Of a stretch of DNA of 64,000 nt, positions 1 through 8,292 are shown in pieces. This stretch comes from Actinoplanes sandaracinus (GTDB lineage: Bacteria; Actinomycetota; Actinomycetes; Mycobacteriales; Micromonosporaceae): NCBI RefSeq assembly GCF_030009775.1, contig NZ_JASCTH010000009.1, positions 225,591-289,590 on the forward strand, read 5' to 3'. Numbering within the stretch: position 1 is the stretch's first letter; every line of letters begins with the position of its first letter. The notes under the pieces were generated by a model, which did no database searches, was not told where the DNA came from, and saw nothing but the letters and a program-made list of their open reading frames with translations. The position numbers were made by a program, and so were the translations under genes.

Positions 1-100
1 GGTCCCGCTCTCCACCATGGGCCGCAAGCTGGACCAGGACCACGGGTACTTCCTGGCCGCGGCCGCCGCCGGCCGTCACGCCGCCGCGCTGCTGGCCTGA
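1..100 (+). CDS. C-terminal end of a protein, possibly DUF3866 family
   Basis: Only the last 32 codons are present, in the frame that starts at base 2 and ends with TGA at 98-100. The tail reads VPLSTMGRKLDQDHGYFLAA and then an Ala-rich helix. From memory this resembles the end of DUF3866 proteins (S-T-M-G-R near an Ala-rich C terminus), which in actinobacteria occur near the pafBC/tat region beside pafA. The family assignment rests on this short tail alone; that it is coding is supported by the codon pattern and the stop just before a hairpin. Confidence 0.45.
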   Translation, partial: VPLSTMGRKLDQDHGYFLAAAAAGRHAAALLA

Positions 101-118
101 CCGGCGGCCGCGACCGGG

Positions 119-142
119 CCCGGCCGGGAACGTCCGGCCGGG
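119..142. terminator. Hairpin between convergent genes
   Basis: A perfect 9-bp inverted repeat (CCCGGCCGG / CCGGCCGGG) with a 6-nt loop lies between the end of the gene at the left edge and the stop codon of the minus-strand methyltransferase. There is no T-tract, as is common for high-GC actinobacterial terminators. Confidence 0.5.
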
Positions 143-151
143 CGGGGCCGG

Positions 152-799
152 TCAGCCGCGCTTGCGGACCAGCGTCACGCCGTCGCGGACCGGCAGCATC
201 ACCACGTCGACCCGTTCGTCGGTCACGATGTGGTCGTTGAGCCCCGCGATCGCCCGGTCGGACTCGTCGACCGGATCGAGGGCCCGCCCGCCGCGCAGCA
301 CGTTGTCGAGGACCAGCAGGCCGCCCGGCCGCAGCCGGGGGACCAGCTCGGCGTAGTAGGCGGGGTAGCCGGTCTTGTCGGCGTCCACGAACGCGAAGTC
401 GATCACCGGTGCCGGGTCCAGCGCGCGCAGCGTCTCGATCGCCGGGGCGATCCGCAGATCGATCCGGTCGGTCAGGCCCGCCCGCTCCCAGTAGCCGCAC
501 GCCACCTGGGTCCACTCCTCGGAGACGTCGCAGGCCAGCAGCCGCCCACCCGGTCGCAATCCCCGCGCGATGCAGATCGACGAGTAGCCGGTGAAGGTCC
601 CCACCTCGACGGCGAACTCGGCCCCGGTGAGCCGGACCAGCATGGTGAGCAGCGCGCCCTCGTCGTGGGAGATCTGCATGCCGGCGCTGCCCGGCAGTTT
701 CGACCAGGTCTCCTGCGCGAGGTCGCGCAGCACCTCGTCAGCGGGCGTGCAATGGGTCAGCAGGTAGTCGCCGACTGCGGGATCGATGATGTCAACCAT
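152..799 (-). CDS. Class I SAM-dependent O-methyltransferase (COMT-like, family 3)
   Basis: The 215-residue protein matches the usual length of the bacterial catechol/caffeoyl-CoA O-methyltransferase-like family. The SAM-binding loop EVGTFTGYSS is at residues 65-74, the acidic residue that binds the ribose follows at D91, and the metal-binding DADK is at 139-142. The DN pair at 165-166 in VLDN completes the divalent-metal site. It is expected to be a cytosolic Mg-dependent methyltransferase; the acceptor cannot be read from sequence. A CAGGCT box seven bases before the ATG suggests a leaderless or nearly leaderless transcript. It stands alone, convergent with the gene at the left edge. Confidence 0.9.
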   Translation of the reverse strand: MVDIIDPAVGDYLLTHCTPADEVLRDLAQETWSKLPGSAGMQISHDEGALLTMLVRLTGAEFAVEVGTFTGYSSICIARGLRPGGRLLACDVSEEWTQVACGYWERAGLTDRIDLRIAPAIETLRALDPAPVIDFAFVDADKTGYPAYYAELVPRLRPGGLLVLDNVLRGGRALDPVDESDRAIAGLNDHIVTDERVDVVMLPVRDGVTLVRKRG

Positions 800-863
800 G
801 ACCGACAGCCTGCCCCAGAACCCCGGTGTGCTGCTGCCCGGCCCACCGATGACTCCGCTCCGG

Positions 864-1073
864 TCAGGTGCCGAGGATCAGGTAGAGCCAGCCGCCCAGG
901 AAGAGGACCAGGATCAACGCCAGGACCCAGGTGGGAATCTTGTGGCCGCCGGCACGATCGCGCTCGATCTGGCGGTAGACCCGCTCACGGCGGCGCGCAT
1001 AGCGCCCCATGCGGACCTCGGGCTCGGAGGTCTCGGGCTGCTGAGAAGGATCGGGCTGGCCGGGAATCGTCAT
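864..1073 (-). CDS. Small single-pass membrane protein, hypothetical
   Basis: This 69-residue protein has a Pro/Gln-rich N terminus, a basic Arg-rich stretch (about residues 22-45) and one hydrophobic helix (about 46-66) that ends the protein. The topology suggests a cytosolic basic N terminus and a C-terminal membrane anchor. A TAGGCT box lies nine bases upstream of the ATG. It sits between the methyltransferase and the diguanylate cyclase on the same strand. I do not recognise the family and assign no function. Confidence 0.7.
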   Translation of the reverse strand: MTIPGQPDPSQQPETSEPEVRMGRYARRRERVYRQIERDRAGGHKIPTWVLALILVLFLGGWLYLILGT

Positions 1074-1127
1074 AGCCCGGCCAGCCTAACGTGCCGCTGC
1101 CGCCGCCGGCCGGGCGCCGGTCCATGA

Positions 1128-2603
1128 CTACCCCACGACGAGCGGGTGTACGGAACGCGCCGCCTCCACCCGGTCGCGGCCGTTCTCCTTGGCCCGGTAG
1201 AGGGCCTGGTCGGCGCGTTCCAGTGTCGCGTCGATCGACTCGCCCGGCGCACACTGGGCGACGCCCGCCGAGAAGGTGCACCCACCGGGGGTGAGTGCCC
1301 GCAGCCGGTCGGCCAGCGCCACCGCCTCAGCCGTCGCGGTGCCGGGCATCAGGACGACGAACTCCTCACCGCCATACCGGGCCAGGTGATCACCGGCGCG
1401 GACCCCGCCGGACCACGCCGCCCCGGCCTCCTTGAGCAGCAGGTCACCCGCCTGATGGCCACGGGTGTCGTTGTACCGCTTGAAATGGTCGAGGTCCAGG
1501 ATGACGACGCTGACCGGGCTGCCGTCGCGTTCCGACCGGGACAGGACCGCCTCCGCCACGGCCGTCCAGGCCCGCCGGTTCGCCACCCCGGTCAGCGGGT
1601 CCCGGTAGGCCAGTTCGTTGAGCGCCCGCGCCTGATCGGCCAGTTGGGCGGACTGCGCCTGCACCTGCCGGACCAGCAGGCTCATCCGGAGCACCACCAG
1701 CAGGAACATCACCATGCAGCCGGCCGCGATGGCGAACGCGTGTTCCACCCGGCCGTGCTGCGACTCCCAGGCGAGCAGCCCCGGGGCGATCAGCGTGGCC
1801 ACCGCCTGTGTCACGAGGCGACGGTGCCCGACCGGCCGGACATCCGGGGCGGGGCCGGTGACCCGTCCGGCCGAGGGGTGCAGCACGGCGGCGGTGAACA
1901 GCGCATAGGCGAACAGGTAGGTGACGGTCAGCACCACGATCAGCGCCGGGCTCGCGGTCAACGAGTAGTCACCGGCGAAGGCGAACAGGAAGTCCGTGGC
2001 GAGGAACGTCCCCAGACTGCCGGCCAGCAGCATGAAACTCGCGGTACGCACGCCGCTGGTCAGCAGCCAGACCAGCAATCCGAGCAACAGCAGGTCGAAC
2101 GCCGGAATGCCGACGGCGGTCAACCGCCCGAGCAGGCTCAGGCCGGCGTCCTCGGCCAGCGGCCGGATCAGGAACACCCACACCGGCAGCACGAACGCCC
2201 CGACCACGATCAGGGCGTCGACCAGGCTTCCGAGGTCACGGCCGGGCGCACGCCGCCGGACCATCCGCAGCAGGGCGGTGAGCTCCATCAGGTATCCGAC
2301 AAGGTAGAAGACGTCGGCCAGGGAACCCTCGGCATCGCGGCCCATGGCCTCCTGGACCGCGTGACCCAGGTCACCGGCGATCGAGGCGGCCAGTCCACCG
2401 GTCAGCAGCCACCATGCGGCCGGGTCCTCCGGCCGCCGGCGCCGAATCGCCACCGCGGCGACCACCACCGCGACGATCATCAACGCCATGTAGAGCAGCG
2501 GCATGACGCCGTCGGTGCCGAGCAGCAGGTAGACGGTCACTGCCAGCGCATTGAACAACAGAAACGCCAGCCAGGCAGGCGGTCGTGCCAGTCGCGGCGA
2601 CAT
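1128..2603 (-). CDS. Membrane-anchored diguanylate cyclase (GGDEF)
   Basis: The 491-residue protein makes cyclic di-GMP from two GTP. The first 310 residues hold about nine hydrophobic helices; a short coiled segment (about 311-332) leads to a GGDEF domain (about 333-480). The signature is GGEEF at 411-415, an active variant. RAGD at 402-405, five residues upstream, fits the inhibitory I-site RxxD, so product feedback is likely. No EAL domain follows. A purine-rich GGAAAGGTGG precedes the ATG. It lies 78 bp downstream of pafA on the same strand, where pafBC are often found in other actinobacteria; a functional link to the proteasome is not shown. Confidence 0.93.
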   Translation of the reverse strand: MSPRLARPPAWLAFLLFNALAVTVYLLLGTDGVMPLLYMALMIVAVVVAAVAIRRRRPEDPAAWWLLTGGLAASIAGDLGHAVQEAMGRDAEGSLADVFYLVGYLMELTALLRMVRRRAPGRDLGSLVDALIVVGAFVLPVWVFLIRPLAEDAGLSLLGRLTAVGIPAFDLLLLGLLVWLLTSGVRTASFMLLAGSLGTFLATDFLFAFAGDYSLTASPALIVVLTVTYLFAYALFTAAVLHPSAGRVTGPAPDVRPVGHRRLVTQAVATLIAPGLLAWESQHGRVEHAFAIAAGCMVMFLLVVLRMSLLVRQVQAQSAQLADQARALNELAYRDPLTGVANRRAWTAVAEAVLSRSERDGSPVSVVILDLDHFKRYNDTRGHQAGDLLLKEAGAAWSGGVRAGDHLARYGGEEFVVLMPGTATAEAVALADRLRALTPGGCTFSAGVAQCAPGESIDATLERADQALYRAKENGRDRVEAARSVHPLVVG

Positions 2604-2681
2604 GGGGTCCCACCTTTCCTCGACACAGCGGTCCGGTCGCGCCCATCGGCACGAACCGGACCGGTGTGAGGAATCCGTGGA

Positions 2682-4040
2682 TCACATGCTCGCGATCAGG
2701 CGCTCCACCCGCTCGTCGTAGGCGCGGAACGGGTCCTTGCACAGGACCGTGCGCTGCGCCTGGTCGTTGAGCTTGAGATGCACCCAGTCGACGGTGAAGT
2801 CGCGTCGCTTCTCCTGGGCGTGCTTGATGAACTCGCCGCGCAGCCGGGCCCGGGTGGTCTGCGGCGGCGTCTCCTTCGCCTCGAAGATCTGCAGGTCGTT
2901 GGCGATCCGGTCGACCGTCTTGCGTTTCTCCATCAGGGCGTAGAGGCCACGGCCCCGGCGCACGTCGTGATAGGCCAGGTCGAGCTGGGCGATCCGCGGG
3001 TGGCTCATCGGGATCTCGTGCTTGGCCTGGTAACGCTCGATCAGCTTGTATTTCGACACCCAGTCGATCTCACGGCTGACCGAGTCGAGGTTGCCGGTCT
3101 CGACCGCGTTGAGCACCCGGCCCCACAGCTCGACGACCCGTTTGGCGATGGGGTCGCCACCGCGGCGCTCGACGAACTCGGTGGCCTTCGACAGGTACTC
3201 CTGCTGGATCTCCAGCGCGGAGACCTCCTTGTTGTTCGCCAGGCGGATCTTGCGGCGGCCGGTGACGTCGTGGCTGACCTCGCGGATCGCCCGGATCGGG
3301 TTCTCCAGGGTCAGGTCACGCATCACCACGCCGGCCTCGATCATGCGGAGCACGATGTCGGCGCTGCCCACCTTGAGCAGCGTGGTGACCTCGTTCATGT
3401 TCGAGTCGCCGACGATCACGTGGAGACGCCGGTAACGCTCGGCGTCGGCATGCGGCTCGTCACGGGTGTTGATGATCGGCCGGGACCTGGTCGTCGCGCT
3501 GGAGACGCCCTCCCAGATGTGCTCGGCACGCTGGGACAGGCAGAAGACCGCACCGCGCGGCGTCTGCAGCACCTTGCCCGCACCGCAGATCAGCTGCCGG
3601 GTGACCAGGAACGGGATGAGGACGTCGGCGAGCCGGCCGAACTCGCCGTGCCGCGACACGAGGTAGTTCTCGTGGCAGCCGTAGGAGTTGCCGGCCGAGT
3701 CGGTGTTGTTCTTGAAGAGGTAGATCTCGCCGGCGATGCCCTCGTCGTGCAGACGCTTCTCCGCGTCGACGAGGAGGCCTTCCAGGATCCGCTCACCGGC
3801 CCGGTCGTGGGCGACCAGATCGGTGACGGAGTCACACTCGGGGGTGGCGTACTCAGGGTGGGAACCGACATCGAGGTAGAGGCGTGCGCCGTTGCGGAGG
3901 AACACGTTGCTGCTGCGCCCCCAGGACACCACTCGGCGGAACAGGTAGCGGGCCACCTCGTCGGGCGACAGCCGCCGCTGCCCCCGATAGGTGCACGTGA
4001 CTCCGTACTCGGTCTCGAGGCCGAAAATTCGCCGTTCCAT
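2682..4040 (-). CDS. pafA: Pup--protein ligase PafA
   Basis: PafA uses ATP to join the C-terminal Glu of Pup to lysines of target proteins. The 452-residue length fits the family. The N-terminal GLETEYGVT carries the metal-binding Glu residues of the glutamine-synthetase-like fold, and YLDVGSHPEYATPE puts the catalytic aspartate at D57. SAGNSYGCHENYL and INTRDEPHADAERYRRLH are further family blocks. It is the paralogue of Dop about 3 kb away but lacks Dop's extra N-terminal loop. It has its own leaderless promoter. The SnoaL-like gene separates it from prcA, so it is not in the prc operon. Confidence 0.98.
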   Translation of the reverse strand: MERRIFGLETEYGVTCTYRGQRRLSPDEVARYLFRRVVSWGRSSNVFLRNGARLYLDVGSHPEYATPECDSVTDLVAHDRAGERILEGLLVDAEKRLHDEGIAGEIYLFKNNTDSAGNSYGCHENYLVSRHGEFGRLADVLIPFLVTRQLICGAGKVLQTPRGAVFCLSQRAEHIWEGVSSATTRSRPIINTRDEPHADAERYRRLHVIVGDSNMNEVTTLLKVGSADIVLRMIEAGVVMRDLTLENPIRAIREVSHDVTGRRKIRLANNKEVSALEIQQEYLSKATEFVERRGGDPIAKRVVELWGRVLNAVETGNLDSVSREIDWVSKYKLIERYQAKHEIPMSHPRIAQLDLAYHDVRRGRGLYALMEKRKTVDRIANDLQIFEAKETPPQTTRARLRGEFIKHAQEKRRDFTVDWVHLKLNDQAQRTVLCKDPFRAYDERVERLIASM

Positions 4041-4046
4041 GACGAA

Positions 4047-4052
4047 ACACTA
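4047..4052 (-). promoter_or_regulatory. -10 box of leaderless pafA
   Basis: On the minus strand TAGTGT lies six bases before the pafA ATG, so transcription should begin at or next to the start codon. No Shine-Dalgarno sequence is visible. Confidence 0.6.
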
Positions 4053-4167
4053 CCGGCCTGAACCGGGTCAGCGGCAGTCACATCACGCGCTTTCCTCAGC
4101 ACACTGTGTCCACCGGCCGGATGATCCGGTTCGGGGCACCGTCCACCCGCGACCTCCGGGCGGCCGG

Positions 4168-4173
4168 TACCCT
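4168..4173 (+). promoter_or_regulatory. -10 box of the leaderless SnoaL-like gene
   Basis: TACCCT fits TAnnnT and stands six bases before the ATG at 4180, divergent from the pafA promoter in a 139-bp intergenic region. Confidence 0.5.
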
Positions 4174-4179
4174 CCCGGG

Positions 4180-4533
4180 ATGATCGATGCCGGGAACGTG
4201 GTCGAACGCTTCAATGCCGCATGGGAACAGGGCGATCTGGCGGCGGTGACCGCCTGCCTGGCCACGGACGTGACCTACTCCCCCAGCGCATGGGACGGCC
4301 CGGCGGTCACCGTGCACGGGCGCGAGGCGGTCGCCGCGGTCTTCGCCGGGCAGCTCGGGCCCGGGGACGGCCCGGCCCTGGGCGCCGTCCACGTCGCCGG
4401 GGACCGGGTCGGCTGCGAGTGGCAGTGGCCGCCGGCCGCGGACGGCACGACACTGCGAGGCCTGGACGTCTACCTCGTCCGGGACGGTCTGATCGTCGCC
4501 AAGGACGTCTTCAGCAAGGTCGTCGCGCGATAG
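4180..4533 (+). CDS. SnoaL-like / NTF2-fold protein
   Basis: This 117-residue protein has the layout of a one-domain SnoaL-like (NTF2 cone fold) polypeptide: an N-terminal helix with NVVERFNAAWEQGDLAAV, a VTYSPSAWDG segment, HGREAVAAVF, and C-terminal strands ending in DVYLVRDGLIVAKDVFSK. Members include small ketosteroid-isomerase-like enzymes and binding proteins; the ligand is not predictable. I chose the ATG at 4180 because a TACCCT box is correctly placed for leaderless initiation and the longer reading frame would run back through the pafA promoter. It is a plus-strand insertion between prcA and pafA. Confidence 0.85.
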   Translation: MIDAGNVVERFNAAWEQGDLAAVTACLATDVTYSPSAWDGPAVTVHGREAVAAVFAGQLGPGDGPALGAVHVAGDRVGCEWQWPPAADGTTLRGLDVYLVRDGLIVAKDVFSKVVAR

Positions 4534-4579
4534 CGGGCGACCCGGGCTCGCACCCCGGGCCCGGGTCGCCCCGCGATCA

Positions 4580-5374
4580 CTACTCGGTGTCCTCCGACGC
4601 GGCCGAGATGGTCGGCTTCGCCTCGGCCGGCGCGGGCGGAGCCGCGTCGACGTCGCCCAGATCGGCCTCGGGCACCGACTCGTGGCCCAGCAGAGTGGTC
4701 AACGCCGGCCCGGCGAGCCGGCGGAACGCCCGGCCCGGCCGGCGGCGGTCGAGCACGGCCACCTCGAGCTGCTTCGGGGTCAGCGTGCGGGTCTGCCCGT
4801 TCTCCCCGCCGACGCTGCCCAGTGCCTCGGCCGCCAGGGTGAGCGCCGAGGTCAGCTCCGCCGACGCGTCGTGCCGGTCACGCAGGACGCCGGCGATCGC
4901 CTCGGCCTGGCCACCCATCGCCATGAACCCCGGCTCGTCCATCACCGAGCCGTCGTAGGTGATGCGGTACAGCTCGTCGGCCTCGGGCGAGGCGCCGACC
5001 TGCGCCACGCAGATCTCCACCTCGTACGGCTTCTGCGTCTCCGAGAAGATCGCACCGAGCGTCTGTGTGTAGGTGTTGGCGAGCGCCCGCGCCGTCACGT
5101 CGCGACGGTCGTAGCTCAGGCCGACCATGTCGGCCATCCGGACGCCGCCGCGCCGCAGAGCCTCGAACTCGTTGTACCGCCCGACGGCGGCGAACGCGAT
5201 CTTGTCGTAGATCTCGCTGATCTTGCGAAGGGTGGTGATGTTCTCGGCGACGAGCAGGATGCCGCCCTCGTACGTCAGCACCACGGCCGACCGGCCGCGG
5301 GCGATCCCCTTGCGGGCGTACTCGGAGCGGTCCCGCTGGACCTGCTCCGGTGATGCGTAGAACTGCATGGCCAC
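4580..5374 (-). CDS. prcA: 20S proteasome alpha subunit PrcA
   Basis: The 264-residue protein forms the outer heptameric rings of the core particle and the gate that docks Mpa. It has the alpha-type N terminus (FYASPEQVQRDRSEYARKGI) and no N-terminal Thr propeptide. RGRSAVVLTYEGGILLVAEN and the DxxxVSQ-like core strands follow. The C-terminal tail from about residue 225 is acidic and low in complexity (Ala/Glu/Pro-rich). The start is the GTG at 5374, eight bases after AGGAG; an ATG lies two codons in. It is 55 bp downstream of prcB and clearly co-transcribed. Confidence 0.97.
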   Translation of the reverse strand: MAMQFYASPEQVQRDRSEYARKGIARGRSAVVLTYEGGILLVAENITTLRKISEIYDKIAFAAVGRYNEFEALRRGGVRMADMVGLSYDRRDVTARALANTYTQTLGAIFSETQKPYEVEICVAQVGASPEADELYRITYDGSVMDEPGFMAMGGQAEAIAGVLRDRHDASAELTSALTLAAEALGSVGGENGQTRTLTPKQLEVAVLDRRRPGRAFRRLAGPALTTLLGHESVPEADLGDVDAAPPAPAEAKPTISAASEDTE

Positions 5375-5429
5375 GGTGGCTACTCCTTCTCCAGAGATAC
5401 GGATCGAACAGAGATGCGGACCAAGCGGA

Positions 5430-6269
5430 TCAACCGCCCGGGTTCTCCGTGCGACCCGCGACGACCCGCTCGGCCACCGTGGTGATCTCTTCGTCGCTCA
5501 GCCGGTGCGTGCCGGCCGCCGTCGCGGTCATCACCACCGGATAGATCTTGCGGATGACGTCCGGCCCGCCGGTCGCGGTGTCGTCGTCGGCCGCGTCGTA
5601 GAGCGCCTCCACGGCCAGGGTGATCGCGTCTTCGGTGCTCACGCCGGGCCGGTACCGCTTCTTCAGCGCCGACTTGGCGAACAGCGAGCCGGAGCCGATC
5701 GCCTCGTAGCCGGTCTCCTCGTAGAGGCCGCCGGCCACGTCGAAGCTGAAGATCCGGCCGGCGCGGGTCACGTCGCCCGGGGTCAGGTCGAAACCGGCGA
5801 AGAGCGGGACCACGGCCAGGCCCTGCATCGCCGCGCCCAGGTTGCCGCGCACCATCGACGCCAGACGGTTCGCCTTGCCGTCCAGCGAGAGCATCGCGCC
5901 CTCGATCTTCTCGTAGTGCTCGAGCTCGACCTGGAACAGGCGGATCAGCTCGATGCCGATGCCGGCCGTCCCGGCGATGCCGATCAGCGAGTACGCGTCG
6001 GCGGGGTGGACCTTCTTGATGTCCCGGCTGGCGATGAGGTTCCCCATGGTCGCCCGGCGGTCACCGGCCATCACCACGCCCTCGGCCGTCGCGATCGCGA
6101 TGATCGTGGTGCCGTGCGGGGCGATGTCCGCGGAGAGCCCGGGCGGAAGCGGCCGGCGGCCCGGAAGCAGTTCCGGGGCGGCCTGGCTCAGGAACTGCGT
6201 GAAGGAGGACGTCCCCGTGCTGGTGAAGAAATCCGGTAGACGCCCGGATGGATCGAAGCCCGTCGCCAC
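5430..6269 (-). CDS. prcB: 20S proteasome beta subunit PrcB
   Basis: This is the catalytic subunit, made as a precursor and auto-cleaved before a threonine. With the GTG at 6269 (behind GAAAGGA) the protein has 279 residues. The propeptide is 1-53 and ends PHG; the mature N terminus is T54 in TTIIAIA. K86-region GDRRATMGN carries the conserved residues of the active site. A longer in-frame reading to 6374 lacks a ribosome site and adds non-conserved residues, so I rejected it. It follows pup by 143 bp and precedes prcA, the usual pup-prcB-prcA order. Confidence 0.97.
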   Translation of the reverse strand: MATGFDPSGRLPDFFTSTGTSSFTQFLSQAAPELLPGRRPLPPGLSADIAPHGTTIIAIATAEGVVMAGDRRATMGNLIASRDIKKVHPADAYSLIGIAGTAGIGIELIRLFQVELEHYEKIEGAMLSLDGKANRLASMVRGNLGAAMQGLAVVPLFAGFDLTPGDVTRAGRIFSFDVAGGLYEETGYEAIGSGSLFAKSALKKRYRPGVSTEDAITLAVEALYDAADDDTATGGPDVIRKIYPVVMTATAAGTHRLSDEEITTVAERVVAGRTENPGG

Positions 6270-6412
6270 GTGGTTCCTTTCAGGTACGTGCAGTTGACGC
6301 ACAATATCCCGCCACACCCTGCGGGTGCGATCAACGCCATCGACATGTGTTGAGGAAACGGCGGACGCCGCCATCGCGGCGGCGCCCGATCATTCAAAAA
6401 CGGACAAAGCTC

Positions 6413-6628
6413 TCACTGGCCGCCTTTTTGGACGTACCCCCGGACAAACTCCTCGGCGTTTTCCTCAAGGACCGAGTCGATCTCGTCCAGCAGGTCGTCG
6501 ACGTCTTCAGTGATCTCCGCGTGCCTTTCGGCGACCTCGGGATTGGCCTCGACGGTGACGTCCTCGGTTTCCTGGTCGCTGCGGCCCTTCTCGCTCTGCG
6601 ACTGACCACCGGTGTCTCGGGTTGCCAT
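6413..6628 (-). CDS. pup: Prokaryotic ubiquitin-like protein Pup
   Basis: Pup is the 71-residue, largely disordered tag that marks proteins for the proteasome. The C terminus reads GYVQKGGQ, ending in Gln, so it must be deamidated by Dop before PafA can use it. The Mpa-binding helix is the segment DVDDLLDEIDSVLEENAEEF (42-61). The ATG at 6628 is six bases from AAGGGGG; the N-terminal extension of the open frame is not Pup-like. It sits between dop and prcB on the same strand. Confidence 0.97.
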   Translation of the reverse strand: MATRDTGGQSQSEKGRSDQETEDVTVEANPEVAERHAEITEDVDDLLDEIDSVLEENAEEFVRGYVQKGGQ

Positions 6629-6727
6629 GGATGTCCCCCTTCTCAGCCACCCGACGTCCTGCAACATCGGGTACGGAAAACCTACCTCGCGCCTGTGACA
6701 AAACACCCCGCCGGTACGGGTGTTTTC

Positions 6728-8245
6728 TCATCGACTGGTGATCACCTCAAGCAGGTCCTTCGCGCTCTCGCAGGTGTCGAAGAGCGCGCCGACATGCTTG
6801 CGGGTGCCACGTTCCGGCTCCATCATCGGCACCCGGACCAGCGACTCCCGGCCGATATCGAAGATCACCGAGTCCCAGCTCGCCGCGACCACTTCGGAGG
6901 CGTACTGCGCCAGGCAGCGGCCACGGAAGTACGCGCGGGTGTCCTCCGGAGGCTCGTACATCGCGCGCTGGGTCAGCTCGGGGTCGAGCAGGGTCTTCAT
7001 CGACCCGCGTGCGACCAGACGGTGGTAGAGGCCCTTCTCGGGGCGCACATCGGAGTACTGGAGGTCGACGAGCTGGAGTTTCGGCGAGGACCAGCCGAGG
7101 TTCTCCCGCTCGCGGTAGCCCTCCAGCAGCCGCAGTTTCGCGACCCAGTCGAGGGTGTCGGAGCAGAGCATCGGGTCGCGGCCGAGCTTGTCGAGCACGT
7201 CCTCCCAGCGGTTCAGGACGTCGACGGTCTGCTCGTCGGCGTCGACACCCAGACGGTCGTCGACGAACTGGCGGGCCCGTTCGTAGTACGCCCACTGCAG
7301 ATCCAGGGCCGTGAGCCGGCGGCCGTCACGCAGCCGCATCAGGTGCGCCAGGGTCGGGTCGTGGCTGACGGCCCGCAGCTCGGAGACCGGGTCGGCGATG
7401 CCCAGCTCGCCGGTGAACACCTTCTCCTCGATCATGTTGAGGATCAGGGCGGTGGTGCCCACCTTGAGATAGGTGGAGATCTCGGAGAGGTTCGCGTCGC
7501 CGATGATGACGTGCAGGCGGCGGTACTTGTCGGCGTCGGCGTGCGGCTCGTCGCGGGTGTTGATGATCGGTCGCTTGAGAGTCGTCTCCAGTCCGACCTC
7601 GACCTCGAAGAAGTCGGCACGCGAGGAGATCTGGAAACCGGCGCCACTGCCGTCCTGCCCGATGCCGACACGGCCGGCGCCGCAGAAGATCTGCCGGGTG
7701 ACGAAGAACGGCGTCAGGTGGGCGACGATGTCGGCGAACGCGGTCTGGCGCCGCATCAGATAGTTCTCGTGTGCGCCGTACGACGCGCCCTTGTTGTCGG
7801 TGTTGTTCTTGTAGAGCTGGATGCGGTGCGCGCCGGGAATGGTGGCGGCCCGCCGTGACGCCTCGGCCATGACACGCTCGCCGGCCTTGTCCCACTTGAC
7901 GATGTCGAGCGGGTTGGTGACCTCGGGAGTGCTGTACTCCGGGTGGGCGTGGTCGACGTAGAGCCGGGCGCCGTTGGTCAGTATCACGTTGGCCAGGCCG
8001 AGGTCCTCGTCGGCGAGGGCTTCGGCGGGGTCGTAGGCCGCGCCGGAATAGGTGAACCCGCGCGCGTCGCGCAGGGGGGACTCCTCTTCGTAGTCCCAGC
8101 GCGCGCGGCCGTTGCGGTTGAGCTCGGGGCGGGCGCCATAGGCGTTGACCACCTGGGAGGACGTGACCATCGGATTGGCGCCGGGCTGGCCGGGCACCGA
8201 AATGCCGTACTCGACCTCGGTCCCCATAATCCGTCGAACGCTCAT
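6728..8245 (-). CDS. dop: Deamidase/depupylase Dop
   Basis: Dop converts the C-terminal Gln of Pup to Glu and also removes Pup from substrates. The 505-residue protein starts MSVRRIMGTEVEYGI, has the metal-binding EVEYG, then the Dop-loop region absent from PafA (about 40-75), and LYVDHAHPEYSTPE with the catalytic aspartate at D98. INTRDEPHADADKYRRLH parallels PafA. It lies 99 bp upstream of pup and 47 bp downstream of an acyltransferase gene. A TAGCTT box about 20 bases before the ATG may be its own promoter, with a weak AGGGTGG ribosome site. Confidence 0.98.
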   Translation of the reverse strand: MSVRRIMGTEVEYGISVPGQPGANPMVTSSQVVNAYGARPELNRNGRARWDYEEESPLRDARGFTYSGAAYDPAEALADEDLGLANVILTNGARLYVDHAHPEYSTPEVTNPLDIVKWDKAGERVMAEASRRAATIPGAHRIQLYKNNTDNKGASYGAHENYLMRRQTAFADIVAHLTPFFVTRQIFCGAGRVGIGQDGSGAGFQISSRADFFEVEVGLETTLKRPIINTRDEPHADADKYRRLHVIIGDANLSEISTYLKVGTTALILNMIEEKVFTGELGIADPVSELRAVSHDPTLAHLMRLRDGRRLTALDLQWAYYERARQFVDDRLGVDADEQTVDVLNRWEDVLDKLGRDPMLCSDTLDWVAKLRLLEGYRERENLGWSSPKLQLVDLQYSDVRPEKGLYHRLVARGSMKTLLDPELTQRAMYEPPEDTRAYFRGRCLAQYASEVVAASWDSVIFDIGRESLVRVPMMEPERGTRKHVGALFDTCESAKDLLEVITSR

Positions 8246-8292
8246 GCGACCACCCTGTCCGCCACGAAGCTACGCCTGCTCATGCATCGAGC

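Noticed and set aside
5350..5374. ATG two codons inside prcA as the start
   Set aside because: The GTG at 5374 is at the right distance from AGGAG; the internal ATG is too far, although the difference is only two residues.
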